From the NCBI GenBank assembly GCA_017453605.1, contig JAFTEP010000212.1:1-5384 (forward strand): a stretch of DNA of 5,384 nt, written 5' to 3'. The translations under genes and the position numbers were made by a program. The stretch comes from Clostridia bacterium. GTDB lineage: Bacteria > Bacillota > Clostridia > Oscillospirales > SIG627. Shown piece after piece: positions 5,181 through 5,384 of this stretch (position 1 is the first letter of the stretch; the number at the start of each line of letters is the position of its first letter). The notes beneath the pieces were generated by a model that was not told the origin of the DNA, did no database searches, and saw only the letters and a program-made list of their open reading frames with translations.

Positions 5181-5384
5181 TCAATTTGATTCTATGTTTC
5201 GCTTAGCGGTTCTGCACGACGATACAAGCATCACGCGAATAGTTGTGCATTGTTTGTTCAAAGAATCGAATACGGAATCTTCTATGTATCCCGTCCGATG
5301 CAACAGTTCTAACCAATAACCGGTCTCGCTTGCTTCTTTCAAGGCAATCTCAAGTTTGGAAACAAAATCTTTTTTGCCCTGTGC
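5181..5384 (-). CDS. Four-helix-bundle protein (23S rRNA IVP / S23 family), C-terminal part
   Basis: The frame is open from the right edge to TGA at 5181-5183 and encodes the last 67 residues; the N-terminus is outside the window. The visible part holds the family signature: a first helix FVSKLEIALKEASETGYWLEL (7-27), where the conserved 'EA.ET.YWL.L' pattern is clear, a short turn at TGYI (31-34), and a final helix DSLNKQCTTIRVMLVSSCRTAK (40-61) ending in basic residues. Family members are about 115-125 residues, so roughly half is seen. They were first noted inside intervening sequences of 23S rRNA but also occur as stand-alone genes, and the Avd accessory protein of diversity-generating retroelements has the same fold. 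They form ring-like oligomers with basic surfaces and are thought to bind nucleic acid. The gap to the Vat-like gene is 28 bases, so the two are probably co-transcribed. Confidence 0.88.
   Translation of the reverse strand, partial: AQGKKDFVSKLEIALKEASETGYWLELLHRTGYIEDSVFDSLNKQCTTIRVMLVSSCRTAKRNIESN

Noticed and set aside
5181..5384. A 23S rRNA intervening sequence or a diversity-generating retroelement in the window
   Set aside because: Only the S23/IVP-type protein is seen. There is no rRNA sequence, reverse transcriptase or template/variable repeat within these bases.

Overview
The window reads as a piece of a Clostridia-like (low-GC-Gram-positive lineage, probably gut or metagenome-derived) chromosome. 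This is inferred from strong AGGAG-type ribosome binding sites, AAA-rich lysine usage at a roughly balanced base composition, a near-consensus SigA-type promoter, and family content (23S-IVP-type four-helix-bundle protein, Vat-like hexapeptide acetyltransferase, clostridial-style cysteine-rich orphans). No rRNA, tRNA, CRISPR array, transposase or integrase is visible.

Every credible gene is on the minus strand, so transcription runs from right to left. In that order they are: (1) the C-terminal part of a four-helix-bundle (S23/IVP, TIGR02436-type) protein running off the right edge (5181-5384); (2) a complete Vat/CatB-type left-handed beta-helix O-acetyltransferase (4511-5152) with the catalytic His and substrate-pocket residues in place; (3) a 278-residue protein (3610-4446) that appears to be two tandem copies of a DUF1828-like domain; (4) a possible 34-codon ORF whose ATG overlaps that gene's stop (3509-3613); (5) a GNAT-type acetyltransferase (2668-3516) with a degenerate N-terminal half; (6) a 351-residue orphan with one CxxC motif (1441-2496); (7) a 149-residue cysteine-rich orphan (949-1398) with a probable metal-binding knuckle; (8) a 130-residue orphan (508-900, GTG start) with an SLHDA motif; and (9) the N-terminal, membrane-embedded part of a protein that resembles the sensor half of GGDEF-type signalling proteins (1-416), with its own clear promoter at 455-483.

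Gaps between genes 1 to 8 are short (about 28 to 170 bases) and I see no convincing terminator or internal promoter in them, so these genes may be one or a few transcripts. The promoter at 455-483 marks a new transcription unit for the membrane protein. No shared pathway is evident. The layout looks like an accessory run of small single-purpose genes (two acetyltransferases of different folds plus several orphans) rather than a metabolic operon. The long ORFs on the plus strand, including one of 320 codons, look like antisense shadows of these genes.
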